DNA from: Candidatus Hydrogenedentota bacterium
GTDB lineage: Bacteria > Hydrogenedentota > Hydrogenedentia > Hydrogenedentales > CAILVY01
DNA length: 64,000 bases
Reading direction: 5' to 3'
Assembly (NCBI GenBank): GCA_903837785.1
Contig: CAILVY010000362.1
Coordinates: forward strand, 31,616 to 95,615
Positions 63,544-64,000 of this stretch are shown piece by piece; within the stretch, counting starts at the first letter, position 1; each line of letters begins with the position of its first letter. The translations under genes were made by a program, and so were the position numbers. The notes beneath the pieces were generated by a model. That model did not search any database. It had not been told where the DNA came from and worked only from the letters and a program-made list of their open reading frames with translations.

Positions 63544-64000
63544 TCACTGTCCCGCGCGCATGGCTTGTGTTTGGAGCTTCGCTTCGCGCACCGCGGCGTC
63601 AATCTGTTCGTTCGTGATCTCGACCTCGTGAAGCGCGTCCTCATCAACGTAATAGAGCAAGCCGCGCGGCGGCGTTACGCCCTGAAGGGCGCGCACCGCC
63701 GCAGCGTACAGGAGCAACTGCCACTCATAGCGCGCATGACGTTCTTCGGTCAGCGCGCCTGTTTTGTAGTCCAGGATGGACGCGTCGTCCAGGATCGCGT
63801 CGATCGTGCCGCTGATCAGCGTCTCGCCCAGATTGAGCACAAACGGCGCCTCGCGCTGAAGTTTCTGCTGCGCCGCAAGTTGCGAATACAGCACGGAGCC
63901 GCGGAAGCGGGTCACAATCGCGGATAAGTCATCAAGCAGCGCATGGCGCCGCGAAAGCCCGGTCCGCGCTTCCGCTACAAGCTGATCGAGCGCAGGCGCG
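63544..64000 (-). CDS. PD-(D/E)XK nuclease domain, C-terminal end of a RecB/AddA/UvrD-type helicase-nuclease, truncated by window end
   Basis: GTIDAILDDASILDYKTGALTEERHARYEWQLLLYAAAVRALQG is the typical RecB-family nuclease motif. Frame remains open to the window end. Confidence 0.82.
   Translation of the reverse strand, partial: APALDQLVAEARTGLSRRHALLDDLSAIVTRFRGSVLYSQLAAQQKLQREAPFVLNLGETLISGTIDAILDDASILDYKTGALTEERHARYEWQLLLYAAAVRALQGVTPPRGLLYYVDEDALHEVEITNEQIDAAVREAKLQTQAMRAGQ

Overview
High-GC, gene-dense bacterial window of about 25 protein-coding genes. I saw no rRNA, tRNA, CRISPR array, transposase or prophage genes. The EGEGEGE linker and the TSP3/FG-GAP/LRR-rich secreted proteins suggest a Hydrogenedentota- or PVC-like organism; this is inference only. 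The main theme is a large, mostly secreted glycan-degradation locus that looks tuned to pectin/rhamnogalacturonan: two PL1-like pectate lyases (one fused to a CE12-like esterase), two PL11-like FG-GAP lyase proteins (one fused to a PIG-L deacetylase), a GH106-like rhamnosidase, GH127-like, GH43-like and GH172/DUF2961 proteins, two BNR sialidase-like proteins and an apiosidase-like/DUF5060 protein fused to a serine hydrolase. No SusC/SusD pair is visible and the only sugar-type transporter is one SSS symporter. Other genes encode an MCP, a 1703-aa multicopper oxidase-FnIII-LRR surface protein, a di-heme cytochrome c peroxidase with a Cys-rich partner, a 2317-aa multi-PAS/GAF/PocR sensor kinase, a C25-like membrane protease, a membrane metallophosphoesterase, GlgX, a Gfo/Idh/MocA oxidoreductase, a peptidase_MA-like protein and the end of a RecB/UvrD-type nuclease. 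The most unusual gene (33611-35938, minus) encodes one polypeptide with a cyclic-nucleotide-binding-like domain, an acetate/propionate kinase and a PduL-type phosphotransacylase. It lies close to the PocR sensor kinase, suggesting a link from rhamnose/1,2-propanediol to propionate and ATP.
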